Assembly: GCA_038380435.1 (NCBI GenBank)
Contig: JAWZYU010000034.1
Location: 6,864,704 to 6,928,703, forward strand
DNA: 64,000 nt
Direction of reading: 5' to 3'
Source: Ryuthela nishihirai
Taxonomy: Eukaryota > Arthropoda > Arachnida > Araneae > Heptathelidae
Of the stretch, positions 1 through 10,048 are shown piece by piece; position 1 is the first letter of the stretch, and each line of letters opens with the position of its first letter. The notes below the pieces were generated by a model that searched no databases, was not told where the DNA came from, and saw nothing but the letters and a program-made list of their open reading frames with translations. Made by a program: the position numbers and the translations under genes.

Positions 1-680
1 TCCTTCTTACCCCCTACAAAAGGGGAAATATATTAACACTATTATTTTGTTATATCTTCTGAATGTGAGAACCTACAATTAGTTGTCAAGTGAAAGCTCA
101 TATGAAGATCATCGTAAATGTCTCAAATTTTGCCCCCATCATTTTCCCTCTCCCGAAACAAGGGGGGAATTTTGGAGGGAATGGGGGATCTTAGTATGTT
201 ATATCTCAAGTTGAAGTTTGTGATGTCTACAGTGTCATGAGCTACCTTAAAATGACTCCAAAAGTAGTGGAAGGGAAACTGTGGTCAAAGTTTATGAGTC
301 GTATGTCAAATGAAAATTTCTGAATGTAGGTATTTTTAGTGACAAAGAAAAAATGTAAAATTAAAAAATTTGAAAGATACCTATCATCCCATATGCACTC
401 AAAAAAGTAGAAAATAAAACTAAAGCATATTGATGGTGCAATCAGACTGGATTTGTATTCACTTCAAAGGAAGATAGGGTGCCAATTTACCTATTCAACA
501 AAATTGCTATTTCAAACAAATTACACCATCAATATGCTTTTGTTTTATTTTTCTACTTTTTACAGTGCATGTGGGAATTTTTTAATTTATTTGTATTTTT
601 TTTCTTTCTTACTTATTTATTATTCCTTTCAAAAACATCTTACATCAATGAATTTAGGAAGTTATATACTTTTTAGATAG
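1..680. repeat. Copy 1 of a dispersed foldback repeat built from ~143-bp units
   Basis: This copy shares blocks with 31400-31935, 32200-32760 and 49590-50680. The recurring core is a 'gtcaaatgaaa' motif (at 84 as a variant, and at 305) next to 'cccct...aaaaggggaaatatgaaag' and 'atatcttctgaatgtgag' blocks. From about 400 to 570 it turns back on itself: 'gcatattgatggtgcaatc' is mirrored by 'caccatcaatatgc'. No coding potential is convincing. The copy is cut by the window start. I do not recognise the family. Confidence 0.6.
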
Positions 681-1069
681 TAAAAAGTGTATGAAATATC
701 ATTAAAATCTTTGATGGGTTAGGAACTGGCTTTTTAATTGACCCCCTCATATAACTACATTATTTTGTATAATTTTATTTTTAAAAATTCTCTGCATTAG
801 CAAAATAAATTACTTAACAATAAATAATTTAATCAATTATTTGACAGTGACAATAGATTAAAATTATTTAACACATTGGGTCTTGATTTAAAGTTTTCAT
901 CTTGCATGTCCCAGAGTGCATATTTAAATTTGGCTATTTAAATCTCAATCTGGCAAAAATCGTGAATTTTTTTGTAATATCTATTGTGATTTTTTTTTCA
1001 AACAAATTATAATTTATTGTCATAAAAATAGCAGTGATTGCATGTGTGGCATTAGTTTCAGTTATAATG
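681..1069. other. AT-rich intron, no feature seen
   Basis: Low-complexity AT-rich sequence between the first repeat and the inverted PLE pair. I see no exon, RNA gene or recognisable element in it. Confidence 0.5.
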
Positions 1070-1354
1070 CAAATTGTGATACTATTAATTAATAAAACCA
1101 CAGCTACTTTAAATATTCATTTAATCCACGATAAAAGTTGTATTACAAAAAGTTATTCAATCAGCCCAATATAAGTATGTGGTGGGATTTACAAGCTTAT
1201 AGCAACAAGAGCAGATATGAACCCCTTGGCTACTTTTCTATGCTCTGTGCTTGTGCTGATATATCAACATTTGTCGCAGCTCATCTTATACATTTACCTA
1301 TTCATAAAGAAGTTAGAGAGTGACAAATAATTATATTTAACAGTCCTTGGTTCT

Positions 1355-1445
1355 CACTGGCACAGCGGCTAAGGCTGACCTCTTTAGATGTTAAAGCAGC
1401 TATCTGATGTTCCTAGCCTGAGGGTCGAATTTTTCTTCCTCTTAG
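1355..1445 (+). other. tRNA-like box A/box B segment in PLE arm
   Basis: 'TGGCACAGCGG' followed about 55 bases later by 'GAGGGTCGAAT' resembles RNA polymerase III box A and box B, in the orientation opposite to the PLE coding strand. The same stretch, mutated, is present in the right arm (about 7380-7470, reversed). It may be a captured tRNA fragment or chance. No cloverleaf was confirmed. Confidence 0.25.
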
Positions 1446-1679
1446 CACACCAATCCTAAAACCTCAGCTTGATGTTAAAACGTAGCAGAAGGTTCTAGAA
1501 ACATTTATTACACGTCACTTTGCTGGTTGAGTTGTAGACAGTCTTTCATGCCCTGTCTTCAGCAATTGCCAAAGATATTTTTTTTTTGCCTTGACCAACT
1601 ACTATCACTAAAACTGGTTTTAGTCGTCATAAATTGCATACCTTTCATGCTTACTTCAGCGATTTAAACAACATTTACT

Positions 1680-2490
1680 TCAATTCTTTAAAAAAAAGGA
1701 TAGTTTAGTCCAATTAATTAAAACATTAAAATAAACTAAAACTCCTCCGGAACGACGCATTTCACCAACTAATCTTTCTTTCGCATCTTCAGGCTCAGTT
1801 ACCGGTAGCGTGTTCATCGGCTTTATACTATCCCGCTCAACGGTAATGTGCCCTGATGTAGTTGGGCTTATGCCCACCTTATGCTGATTAAGGAGATTCC
1901 ATGCTGCAGCTAAGGGTGGTATATCAGTGTTACATATACGGTTACGGTTTTTATGCATGAGGAGCTTTTCTGCATATAATTATTGATATTTTGTTTTTGG
2001 TGCTGCTATTGCCTTATATTCAACTTTATCCATTTTTAAATTATTTTGTATTATTGTTTGCGTTAGTGCGGTATGTGGGATTCTTTTATTAATATCATTC
2101 TGATGTTCTATCATTCTAGATTTAAATTGACGATACGTTTTTCCTATATAAGCGTTTTTACCTTGTAAAGTTATAGTTGGATCGGGAATGCTAATCTCAT
2201 AAATGCCTCCCGTAGGTGGTCGTTTATTCCTGTCGTTAATTAGTAGATTTTTAATTGTATGTGTCATATTAATAGACAATTTAGTATTATATTTTGCAAA
2301 AATGTTTCTCATGGTTTTTGAAATGTTTTTCATGTATGGGAAGCTTTTAGCATACATTATGTTTATCCCCTTTTTCCCATTTATTTAATATTTGATCTGT
2401 GTAACCAATTTCTTTAGCTTTTGTTTTAATATAAGTGATTTCATTTTCCAAGGAGCTCATTTCTGAACAATACCTATAGGCTAAGATAAA
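1680..2490 (-). pseudogene. PLE C-terminal fragment with GIY-YIG endonuclease (left copy)
   Basis: Three minus-strand frames follow one another with breaks near 2350 and 1970. In order: a linker after the reverse transcriptase ('AYRYCSEMS...LENEITYIKTKAKEIGY'), then 'GGIYEIS...AYIGKTYRQFKSRMIEH', then a tail with 'CNTDIPPLAAAWNLL'. The Gly-Ile-Tyr and Tyr-Ile-Gly strands, the Arg of 'FKSR' and the following Glu-His match the GIY-YIG nuclease of Penelope-like elements. This domain nicks the target DNA for retrotransposition. The Cys pair usual between GIY and YIG in PLE nucleases is absent; 'IPDP' stands in its place. The reverse transcriptase itself is missing because the copy is 5'-truncated. 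The fragment is dead. Confidence 0.75.
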
Positions 2491-2495
2491 ATGAG

Positions 2496-2617
2496 ATATC
2501 CTTATTACAAGGAAAGCAAAATACTGTGAAACTATGGTATACAGGAAGCCCATGTATATTTCAAACTTTATACCTGCAGAGAGTGCACACCCTGTTAAAT
2601 ATAAAAAAATCTAGCAT
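2496..2617. other. Spacer between the two head-to-head PLE copies
   Basis: About 120 bp that is not part of the inverted repeat. I see no motif identifying it as PLE or host sequence. Confidence 0.4.
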
Positions 2618-2639
2618 ATATCCTCATTTTATTAGAGCC

Positions 2640-3160
2640 TATAGGTATTGTTCAGAAATGAGCTTCTTGGAAAATAAAATCGCTTATATTAAAACAAAAG
2701 CTAAAGAAATTGGTTACACAGATCAAATATTAAATAAGTGGGAAAAAGGGGCTAAATATAATGTAGAAAATAATTCACAGCTACCACAAAATCAAGATAG
2801 GGCCATTAATACATATGCTAAAAGCTTCCCATACATGAAAAACATTTCAAAAACCATGACAAACATTCTTACAAAATATAATACTAAATTGCCTATTAAT
2901 ATGACACATATGATTAAAAATCTACTAATTAACGACAGGGATAAACGACCACTACGGGAGGCATTTATCAGATTAGCATTCCCGATCCAACTGTAATTTT
3001 ACAAGGTAAAAACACTTATATAGAAAAAACGTATCGCCAATTTAAATCTAGAATGATAGAACATCAGAATGATATTAATAAAAGAATCCCACATACCGTA
3101 CTAAACGTAAAAAAAAAAATACAAAATAATTTAAAAATGGATAAAGTTGAATATAAGGCA
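2640..3160 (+). pseudogene. PLE C-terminal fragment, first half (right copy)
   Basis: It reads 'AYRYCSEMSFLENKIAYIKTK', continues through 'NISKTMTNILTKYNTK' and 'KNLLINDRDKRP', and then shifts frame inside the GIY strand. The end of the GIY-YIG region is visible in another frame (about 2990-3070), where the YIG Gly is mutated to Glu ('YIEKT'). It is cut at 3160 by the LINE tail. This copy lacks catalytic residues and cannot be functional. Confidence 0.7.
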
Positions 3161-3178
3161 ATCATCATCATCTTCATC
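3161..3178 (-). repeat. LINE 3' tail, (GAT)n-like
   Basis: On the plus strand this reads 'atcatcatcatcttcatc', that is, a GAT/GAA tail on the LINE sense strand. It marks the exact left junction with the PLE. Confidence 0.65.
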
Positions 3179-3329
3179 CTCAAGCAGCCATGGGCTACGG
3201 AGGTCCAACCAGACCGAGCAATTTAGTTCTCCAAGCAAGCCTGTCCTGAGCTACATCTACTGCATCTGGCCACTGCACACCAATACTAATAAGGTCCTGT
3301 TTGACGTTGTCTGCCCACCGCATCCTAGG

Positions 3330-4984
3330 TCACCCCCTCTTTCTGAGGCCTTTAGGCACACTGTTCATAACCCTGTTTGCCAATCTATAATTATTCATAT
3401 GGGCAACATTGCCAAACCAATGGAGTCTCTCTCTGCACAATATGCTGCTTAAAGGAGGTTGCAAACTCCTTTGCCTAACCTCATCATTAGTTACAAAGTT
3501 GAAGCACGTAAGGCCCAAGATACAGCATAAGCATCTGAAATCAAAAGCATCTAGTTTCCTGTTATCTTGTTTACAAAGTGTCCAAGTTTCACTACCATAA
3601 CTAACCCTAGGAAGAACCAAACTATTATACAGTCTAATTTTAGTCTTTAGGTGTATACACCTATTTCTCCACACTCTCCATAGATTCTTAAAAGTCCTGG
3701 CAACAATCCCTATCTGTCTGTTAATCTCATGCCGCACATCACCATTATCTGTTACATAGCTCCCAAGATAATTAAACTGTGACACCTGCTCAAGACTGCA
3801 ACCATGCAGATTAACTGAATCACAGCCTGCCTGACCAATTTTCATCACTTTAGTTTTCTCTCTGTTTATAACCAAACCTACTCTACTACCAGTCTCATCA
3901 ACAGCTCGAATGAAAGAGTTCATCTCATCAACATCATTTGCCAAAAGGGCTAAATCATCAGCATAATCTAAATCAGAAATTTTCGTATCTCCAGTCCATT
4001 TAAGGCCAAAATCTTTCCCTTGAAGTGAATTTCGCATAACATAATCAATAAGCAAGCTAAAGAGAAAAGGAGACAAAATGCACCCTTGTCAAACACTAAA
4101 CGTAAGCTAACCAATTGCTACACCAATGAAGTAATGCTAAACCAATTGCTACAAGCCTTACCAACTCTCACACACGACTCAGTGTTATTATAAAGAGCTT
4201 TCATTATGTTAACTAACTTGTCTGGTATACCATATGATCTCACAATCAACCACAAATTATGATGATCAACAGAGTCTTAAGCCTTTTTGAAATCAACAAA
4301 GCTAGCAACCAAAGTATTCTGAAACTCTTAACATTTCTCAAGAATCTGCCTAAGTGAAAATATCTGATCCACACATTCCCTATGACTTCTGAATCCACAT
4401 TGCTCATCACGCAATTGCATGTCAACCAAATTCTTAATTCTATTAAGCACAATCATGGAAATAACTTTACCTGGAACAGAGAGTAGACTGATACCCCTAT
4501 AGTTACCACAAGAACTGTGATCACCTTTTTTGAAAATAGGGATAATAATAGCTCTGGTAAAATCTTTAGGAACCATGTCTTTATCATAAAAGATATTCAA
4601 AATTTCAGTCATCCAAGTGGTTCCCGAAACATTTCCAGCTCTAAGCTTTTCTGTAGTAATTTCATCTACCCCTGGGGATTTATGAAGTTTAAGTTTAGAA
4701 ACACCCAAAATAACTTCAGATTGTGTTATAGAGCCGACATTAAAGCCACCAATGCATCTATCACCATTGCAAACAATGGGAGTAGAACTAACCACATTGT
4801 TTAGAACATCACTGAAATGCTCAGCCCACCTAGCCATGACAGAATCCTCACCTTCTATAACCTTACCTTGTTTATCCTTCAATCCCTGTATACCTGTCCG
4901 TTTTCTACCACATAAAACATTAACTATCTGGTACAGCTCTCTGCTGTTGTGCTGTCTAACTGCTTCCTCAGCTTTGTCAGCCAA
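3330..4984 (-). pseudogene. LINE reverse transcriptase, frameshifted
   Basis: The N-terminal half (4328-4984) has 'LKLHKSPGVDEITTEKL', 'PIFKKGDHSSCGNYRGISL' and 'DEQCGFRSHRECVDQIF', which match RT motifs 0-3. The C-terminal half (3330-4076) has 'MSPFLFSLLIDYVMR', the catalytic box 'LDYADDLALL', 'GLVINREKTKVM' and 'FNYLGSYVTDNG'. The enzyme copies its RNA at a nicked chromosomal target. A gap with stops (about 4077-4327) separates the halves. The C-terminal tail ('YGSETWTL', 'LHWFGNVAHM') is as in RTE/BovB-type proteins often mis-annotated in animal genomes. Confidence 0.8.
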
Positions 4985-5444
4985 GCCATCAAGCCAAAGA
5001 TTCTTATCAGCAGCAGATCCTTTAAACGTTTATTAAGCTGTCTGTAATGCCTTCTATTAGGACTAGTAGGGTATTGATTAAGGACATTCCTGCAGTTCTT
5101 TCTTTCTGAAATTAGCTCAAGTGCCTTATCACTCAGATAATTCTGCCTCCTCTGCTCCTTTTTTCCTAAAAGAATACTGTTAGTTTTCAAAAAAGCTGTT
5201 TAAAACGGCCCCATTCTTCCTAAACTTCAGTAATAAGCAAACCATGACTGTCATAATGACTAAGTAACCTGTCATGGTAAACTTTGGCTATAACTAGGTC
5301 TTTCAGAGCTTCAGTATTAAAAGTAAATTTTTTAACACTAGCATAACACTTTTTAAGTTTAATTTGCAAGACACTTTTAACAAGGTAATGGTCAGATCCA
5401 ATTTCAGCTCCCCTTTATGACCTGGTATTCCTAACAGAACTAAC
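4985..5444 (-). pseudogene. Degraded linker between LINE endonuclease and RT
   Basis: The minus strand reads in pieces (for example 4924-5190, 'LSDKALELISERKNCRN') that fit the spacer between APE endonuclease and RT. Stops break it. No separate gene is present. Confidence 0.5.
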
Positions 5445-6230
5445 CTATTTGCTGTTAATTAATATATAATCAATCATATTCTTATGCAGCCCATCGGGTG
5501 AAACCCATGTGTACTTATGTATGTCGCGGTGTTTGTAATAAGTGTTAGTTTTTCTGAATCCATTGAGTTTACTTACCTGTAGGAGAAGTTGTCCATTGCC
5601 ATTGCAGCTACCAATACCAAAAGGGCCTATTACTCCTCCCCAAAGGTCAGAGTGAGTACCAACTTTGGCATTGAAGTCACCTAGAACAAGCATAATATCT
5701 CCTTTCTTGACAGAATTCAAAATATCCTGAAGTTGTCCATAAAACCTATCCTTCTCATCCTCATCGGCATCCTCAGTGGGGGCATAGCAGCAGATAACAT
5801 TCAAGTCTTTAACGCTTGTCTGAAATTTTGCTGTAAGAAACCTTTCATTAATGCTCTCATATCCAAGAAGAGCATCACTAGCGTGTCTGCTGAGAAGCAG
5901 ACCCACGCCATGGTGATGTTTATTGTCATCCCTCCCTGAAAAGAGAAATTTAAGATTATTTTTAAGAATCTGACCTTTATCTGTCCATCTGGTCTCTTGC
6001 AAGCCGAGAATATCTAAATTATAATGGTGGAATTCTTGTGTGAGGACATCAAGAGAAAAAGCTCTGTGCAGAGTCCCCGCATTCCAACTACCTATGGAGA
6101 GAAAATGGTTAGTGGGATGTTTAAAGAAACTGTGTTCATCGAGAGAGGGAATGCCGACAATATGAAACAGCCCCTTAATCGCAGACATGGGGCAGAGATA
6201 CGTTCCCCCACCACTAAAGGCTGAAGCCAT
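5445..6230 (-). pseudogene. LINE apurinic-like endonuclease domain
   Basis: A 261-codon open frame with the exonuclease-endonuclease-phosphatase fold signatures: 'IGSWNAGTLHRAF', 'LDILGLQETRW' (catalytic Glu), 'HGVGLLLS', 'VICCYAPTEDA', 'LVLGDFNAKVG' (catalytic Asp/Asn), 'YTWVSPDG' and 'MIDYILIN'. This is the family often called 'craniofacial development protein 2-like' when it is an RTE/BovB LINE endonuclease. It nicks the target for target-primed reverse transcription. The final SDH motif is missing: the frame is cut at 'ILINSK'. The start at 6230 (MASAFSGGG) is plausible but not proven. Confidence 0.8.
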
Positions 6231-6787
6231 CTACACTGGAAGACTTCCTGCAATGTAGAATTTGATGATGCCTATAGAAGCAAAAAGTTCAGGTGCCTGC
6301 GATGACCTCTGCTCAGGATTATCCACCAGCTGATAAACATATCTTGTGAATCTATTCACTTGGGGCTGTCAACCCACAAACAAAAAGAAAACACAGCGGA
6401 AGATTTTCCCTCCACAGAAGCCCACCAGTGCAGAAAAATCAGGATCCATAATCAAACTCAGAGTCATATATCTGTCCAGTGGGTTTATATGGTCAGCACC
6501 AGGACCCTGTGTGGTTGACCACCCCTCAGCAGGGTAGAAAAAAAAAAGAAAAGTAGCCATAGTTGTCCAGATCAGTAAGTCACACTAATCTGGCAGCCCT
6601 CCCCTACCGTTCACTTCCACAAGAGAATATCTCTTTTGAAAAGTTCTAACTGTCTGCACCATGAGAAGTTGGAGTCGGACATTAGGTGCTAGTCCTGGCC
6701 AGTTCTATGCATCATTACAGGGGTTTGGTGCATAGCTCTCCTTCCAGTGGCTACCTAGCTACCATTTACAGACCAACCCACAAATAT
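6231..6787 (-). other. 5' region of the LINE
   Basis: Sequence upstream of the endonuclease frame on the minus strand, bounded on the right by resumed PLE sequence. It contains no long domain. It is presumably the 5' untranslated region with the internal promoter, which is inference. Confidence 0.45.
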
Positions 6788-7123
6788 ATAACAGCACCAA
6801 AAATAAAATATCAGTTATTACATGCAGAAAAGCTCCTCATACATAAAAACCGTATATGTAACACTGATATACCACCCTTATCTGCAGCATGGAATCTCCT
6901 TAATCAGCATAAGGTGGGCGTTAGCCCAACTACGTCAGAGCACATTACCATTGAGCAGGATAGTATAAAGCCGATAAACGCACTACCGGTAACTGAGCCT
7001 GAAGATGCCAACGAAAGATTAGTTGGTGAAACGCGTCATTCTGGAGGGGAGGAGGAGTTTTCGTTTATTTTAATGTTTTTATTAATTGGACTAAATTGTC
7101 CTTTTTTTAAAGAATTGAAGTAA
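6788..7123 (+). pseudogene. PLE C-terminal fragment, second half (right copy)
   Basis: It resumes with 'APKIKYQLLHAEKLLIHK', 'NRICNTDIPPLSAAWNLL' and 'TALPVTEPEDA'-like sequence, colinear with the left copy's 1680-2010. It ends near 7120 with 'FFKELK' and a stop. This is the conserved tail following the GIY-YIG nuclease. The same tail occurs in a third copy at 52020-52110. Confidence 0.7.
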
Positions 7124-7693
7124 ATGTTTAAATTGCTGAAGTAAGCATGAAAGGTGTGCAATTTAAGACGACTAAAACCAGTTTTAGTGATAGTAGTTGG
7201 TGAAGGCCAAAAAAGATATATTTGGTAATTGCTGAAGACAGGACTACAATCAGACATCATGAAAGACTGTTTGCAACTCATCCAGCAAAGTGGCATGTAA
7301 TAAACATTTCTACAACCCTCTGCTACGTTTTAACATCAAGCTGAAGTTTTAGGACTGGTATGCTAAGAGGAAGAAAAATTCGACCTGCAGCTAGGAACAT
7401 CAGATAGCTGCTTTAACATCTAAAGAGGTCAGCCTTAGCTGCTGTACCAGCGAGAACCAAGGACTGTTAAATATAATTATTTGTTACTCTCTTACTCCTT
7501 TATGAATAGGTAAAGGTGTAAGATGAGCTGTGACAAATGTTGATATATCAGCACAGGGCATAGAAAAGTAACCAAGGGGCTCATATCTGCTCTTGTTGCT
7601 ATAAGCCTGTAAATCACACCACATGCTTATGTTGGCTGATTGAATAACGTTTTGTAATACAGCTTTTATCGTGGATTAAATGAATAAATTGTG

Positions 7694-8044
7694 ATATCTT
7701 TTAAAGGCCAGTGGGTCCAACATATTGTTCATCTGTTTAGTCTTTTCAGCTCATGGCATGTAGGACATGATGTTTGTTAAAAAGTGTAACAGAAAATTCA
7801 TTTTCAACCTAGGTTGATAAAGAGTGAGAAGAATGTCTAAGAAATATTAACTTGTAATATTCTAGTTATTTTAGTGTTTCTATATGATTAATTATGTATT
7901 AAGTAATATCTGACAGTTTTTTTATCAAATCATTTTTAAAGCACTTTATTTATAATATCTTTACTCTATCATAAATAACATTTGACATAATAATATAAAC
8001 TAGGATGGGAACAGAAAGCAACCTTTCCATGTGAAATGTTATGC
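7694..8044. other. AT-rich intron, nothing recognised
   Basis: Unique-looking AT-rich sequence right of the PLE pair. No exon or element was seen. Confidence 0.4.
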
Positions 8045-8140
8045 AGAAGATTTTGTAGTAATAAAGTATCACAGAAAAATGTCCTGTAGACAAAAAATAC
8101 TTGAAATAATTATCTGAAAAAAAAAAATTGGTTTTATCTT
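8045..8140. repeat. Fragment of the tRNA-like foldback family
   Basis: The block 'tcctgtagacaa...tacttgaaataatt...tgaaaaaaaaaaattggtt' matches 30034-30190 (reversed) and 34955-35030. It is truncated before the tRNA-like part. Confidence 0.45.
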
Positions 8141-8195
8141 TAGTAGGATTTTGAACACTCTATCTGTAGATATAGGTCAGGTACACTATATCTGC

Positions 8196-8253
8196 AGATA
8201 TGAGCCAGGCACACTACTGACTAATAAGTCAGTAGTGTGCCTGGCTCATATCT
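8196..8253. repeat. Perfect hairpin formed from a SINE head
   Basis: Two perfectly complementary 27-base arms (8196-8222 and 8227-8253) are separated by the 4-base loop 'aata'. The right arm is the tRNA-like head of the SINE that follows; the left arm is an inverted copy of it. Confidence 0.85.
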
Positions 8254-8525
8254 GTAGTTCCAGGTTTGAGTCCCAGCTAGGCCAGTGTTGCTGTCAGACA
8301 GGTTGAAAACTCATGGTCCCGTGTGCAAGAGAGCCATACCCCATTCCTGTTAAAGAACATGCTGGGTGGCCTTGATGGAAGGCTACCACCTATCTCCCAA
8401 CAGCTATCCATTGGGTCTCCTCTCTCCAAACTTCTCTGAGCCCTCAGGATCCTTGTGACCTAGTCATTTAGTCCATTGTATGCAAAAAAGTGTCACTCAG
8501 AGGTAAAGCAACCCAGTTCTATACC
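8227..8525 (+). mobile_element. tRNA-Met-derived SINE (SINE1), diverged
   Basis: The head 'agtcagtagtgtgcctggctcat' is followed by a box-B-like 'ggtttgagtccc', then the conserved middle ('gagagccataccc', 'ttaaagaacatgctgg') and the end 'gaggtaaagcaaccca'. A block after the head is deleted. Confidence 0.75.
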
Positions 8526-8790
8526 ACTGATGGCAGGGACATATAAGGTAGCAGAGTTGGATATTAAACCCACATAATATAATCCTGCATATAGCAACTT
8601 ATTTAACATAAACATGATATAATTATAGAATTTTTTGTTTCAAATAAAAATATAACGTAGCATATTTTATGCAAATCTCAATCTTAAAATTTTCTTTGTT
8701 ATAATCAAAATATATTTCGGTATTAAAATGAATTAGTCAGAGTATATCACTGTGAGACTAATGCAATTAATTTTTGCATGCTTTTGATAG

Positions 8791-8913
8791 GAGATTTACC
8801 AAAAGGGTGTATGTATCACTTCCAGACGAAGAAACTCGAATAGCTCTTCTTCAAAAGCTCCTAGTAAAACAGGAGAATTCTCTGTCAGAACAAGATCTCA
8901 AGCAATTAGCTAA
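8791..8913 (+). CDS. spas: Spastin, C-terminal region coding exon
   Basis: Spastin is an AAA ATPase that severs microtubules as a hexamer. This exon begins after a 'ttgatag' acceptor and ends at the donor 'gtatgt'. It completes one split codon and then encodes '[16 protein letters not shown]' and '[18 protein letters not shown]'. This corresponds to the segment after the sensor/arginine-finger region of the AAA module, where spastins read [11 protein letters not shown]. It joins in phase with 36332. Preceding exons (MIT domain, Walker A and Walker B) lie outside the window. The spastin assignment rests on all four exons together. Fidgetin and katanin are less likely because the [11 protein letters not shown] and terminal GDITI motifs are spastin-like. 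Confidence 0.9.
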   Translation, partial: EIYQKGVCITSRRRNSNSSSSKAPSKTGEFSVRTRSQAIS

Positions 8914-9239
8914 GTATGTCATTAAAAATTGTTATAATGTTCATATTAACCTATAGTTAACCTATATTAAAAAAAAGCAGTATCTGGTCATGTAATAAAA
9001 CAGTTCTGTTTTAATTGTAGTATTGGGCTGATGCAAAAGTAATGGAGAAAAAATACCAATTGGTAATAGTTGAGCAATGATGAAATTAGCATCCTACTTG
9101 GGCTACACCATTCGTAAAGGAAGAAGATAAGAAGATGAGGCACTTAGAGCAGCCTCATGCAGAATCCTCAAAAAATCTGTAAAAGGAAGAAAAAATATAG
9201 TAATTACAAAAAAAAGGGGAGAAAATCAAATTTTAACTT
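8914..9239. other. Start of the 27.4-kb spastin intron
   Basis: AT-rich. 'ttgggctgatgcaaaagtaa' (about 9024) resembles a mariner terminal repeat, but no second end was found nearby. Otherwise nothing recognised. Confidence 0.35.
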
Positions 9240-9742
9240 ATATAGCAGGCCAATATCCTTGATGAAATCAAGGAAATGATATCTGAACTCCAGGGAGGGT
9301 TGAAATGGTGGTCTGTTATTCCAATAGTAATCAACATCTCGAAGCAGTGGTGTCTTTTGTCAGTGAACTATCTGCGGTTGAGGAGGACATGAGTGATTGT
9401 CTCTAGCAAATCTCAGGTCTCGCAATTAGGGCTGCATGTTCTTCCTAGGATATGTAGGGAATGGCAATGTAGGCCTTTCCAGCACGGAGACTATGAAGGA
9501 GGGTTTCTTCAGCTCTCAGAAGCCCATTGAAGATCATGGTGTCCAGGGAAGGATTCACTAGGTATCAGATGGAGTAGTATCCAGAGTCTTGCTGCCATGG
9601 GAGAGTCCGAGCTGCTTCATAATCTCGAGACAAAGGCTTTGCAATCACTGAGGGAGAGAGAGTAACTGGTGACATGATTTCATAGATGGTGAGCCTCCTT
9701 AGCAGTCTGGTCTGCTGGTTCATTTCCTGGGATGTCTACATG

Positions 9743-10048
9743 CTAATGGATCCACTGTAACTGGATCACAATATCAGAAGAGAAGAATATGGTGCACACT
9801 TTGACAATAGTCTGAATAAGGATGGGGTTGCAAGTACGTGAGTCCCTCATCTGAAGGGTTTGAAGAGCACACTTGAAGCTGCTGAAGATGATGAAGTTAT
9901 TGCTTCCTAGGATGTGGATGCAGCTCACTGCCCCAAGCATGGTGTGCAGCTCAACACTTGTAGAGGATGTAATAAGAGGGATATGGAAGCCTCTTAAAAT
10001 GTTTATCTTAGGGATGGTGGACGTGGCCAACAGTCTCTCCAAGTCCAC
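9743..10048 (-). pseudogene. LINE RNase H domain remnant
   Basis: A 101-codon open frame. 'VELHTMLGAVSCIHIL' aligns with the catalytic Glu helix of LINE RNase H (usual form A-E-x-x-A), and 'NNFIIFSSFKCALQTL' aligns with the IFSDSKSAL strand, where the catalytic Asp is replaced by Ser. The domain normally removes RNA from the RNA-DNA hybrid. With the Asp missing and stops around it, it is inactive. Confidence 0.6.

Larger units (their letters stand above)
1070..2495 (-). mobile_element. Penelope-like element, left (minus-strand) copy
   Basis: This is the left arm of a large inverted repeat whose right arm is 2618-3160 plus 6788-7693. The arms match from the shared 5' break (the Y-R-Y-C-S-E-M-S region, about 2495/2618) to a shared 3' limit near 1070/7693. 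Reading on the minus strand, the coding part is the C-terminal end of a PLE protein with a GIY-YIG nuclease. A non-coding 3' region of about 600 bp follows (1070-1680). Both copies are 5'-truncated at the same place and face each other head to head. PLEs are known for inverted partial copies of this kind. Confidence 0.75.
3161..6787 (-). mobile_element. RTE/BovB-like non-LTR retrotransposon inserted in the PLE
   Basis: A nearly full-length LINE in reverse orientation. From right to left it has a 5' region (6231-6787), an APE endonuclease (5445-6230), a degraded linker (4985-5444), a reverse transcriptase (3330-4984), and a 3' end with a short (GAT)n-type tail at 3161-3178. A short tandem-repeat tail instead of poly(A) is typical of the RTE group; clade assignment beyond that is inference. 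The insertion interrupts the plus-strand PLE copy. I could not define a clean target-site duplication, because the right junction is mutated. Frameshifts and stops make it inactive. Confidence 0.75.
2618..7693 (+). mobile_element. Penelope-like element, right (plus-strand) copy, split by a LINE
   Basis: This copy mirrors 1070-2495. Its first part is 2618-3160 and it resumes at about 6788 ('acagcaccaaaa'), which is where the uninterrupted left copy continues without a gap. The intervening 3.6 kb is a minus-strand LINE. The 3' non-coding part (7124-7693) matches 1070-1680 reversed. The net length (about 1.45 kb) equals that of the left arm. Confidence 0.75.

Noticed and set aside
453..680. Short open frames near the window start and hundreds elsewhere
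   Set aside because: They are AT-rich, low-complexity, have no domain and lie in introns or repeats.
3147..3452. Serine-rich frame on the plus strand
   Set aside because: It is the antisense of the LINE (GAT)n tail and RT C-terminus.
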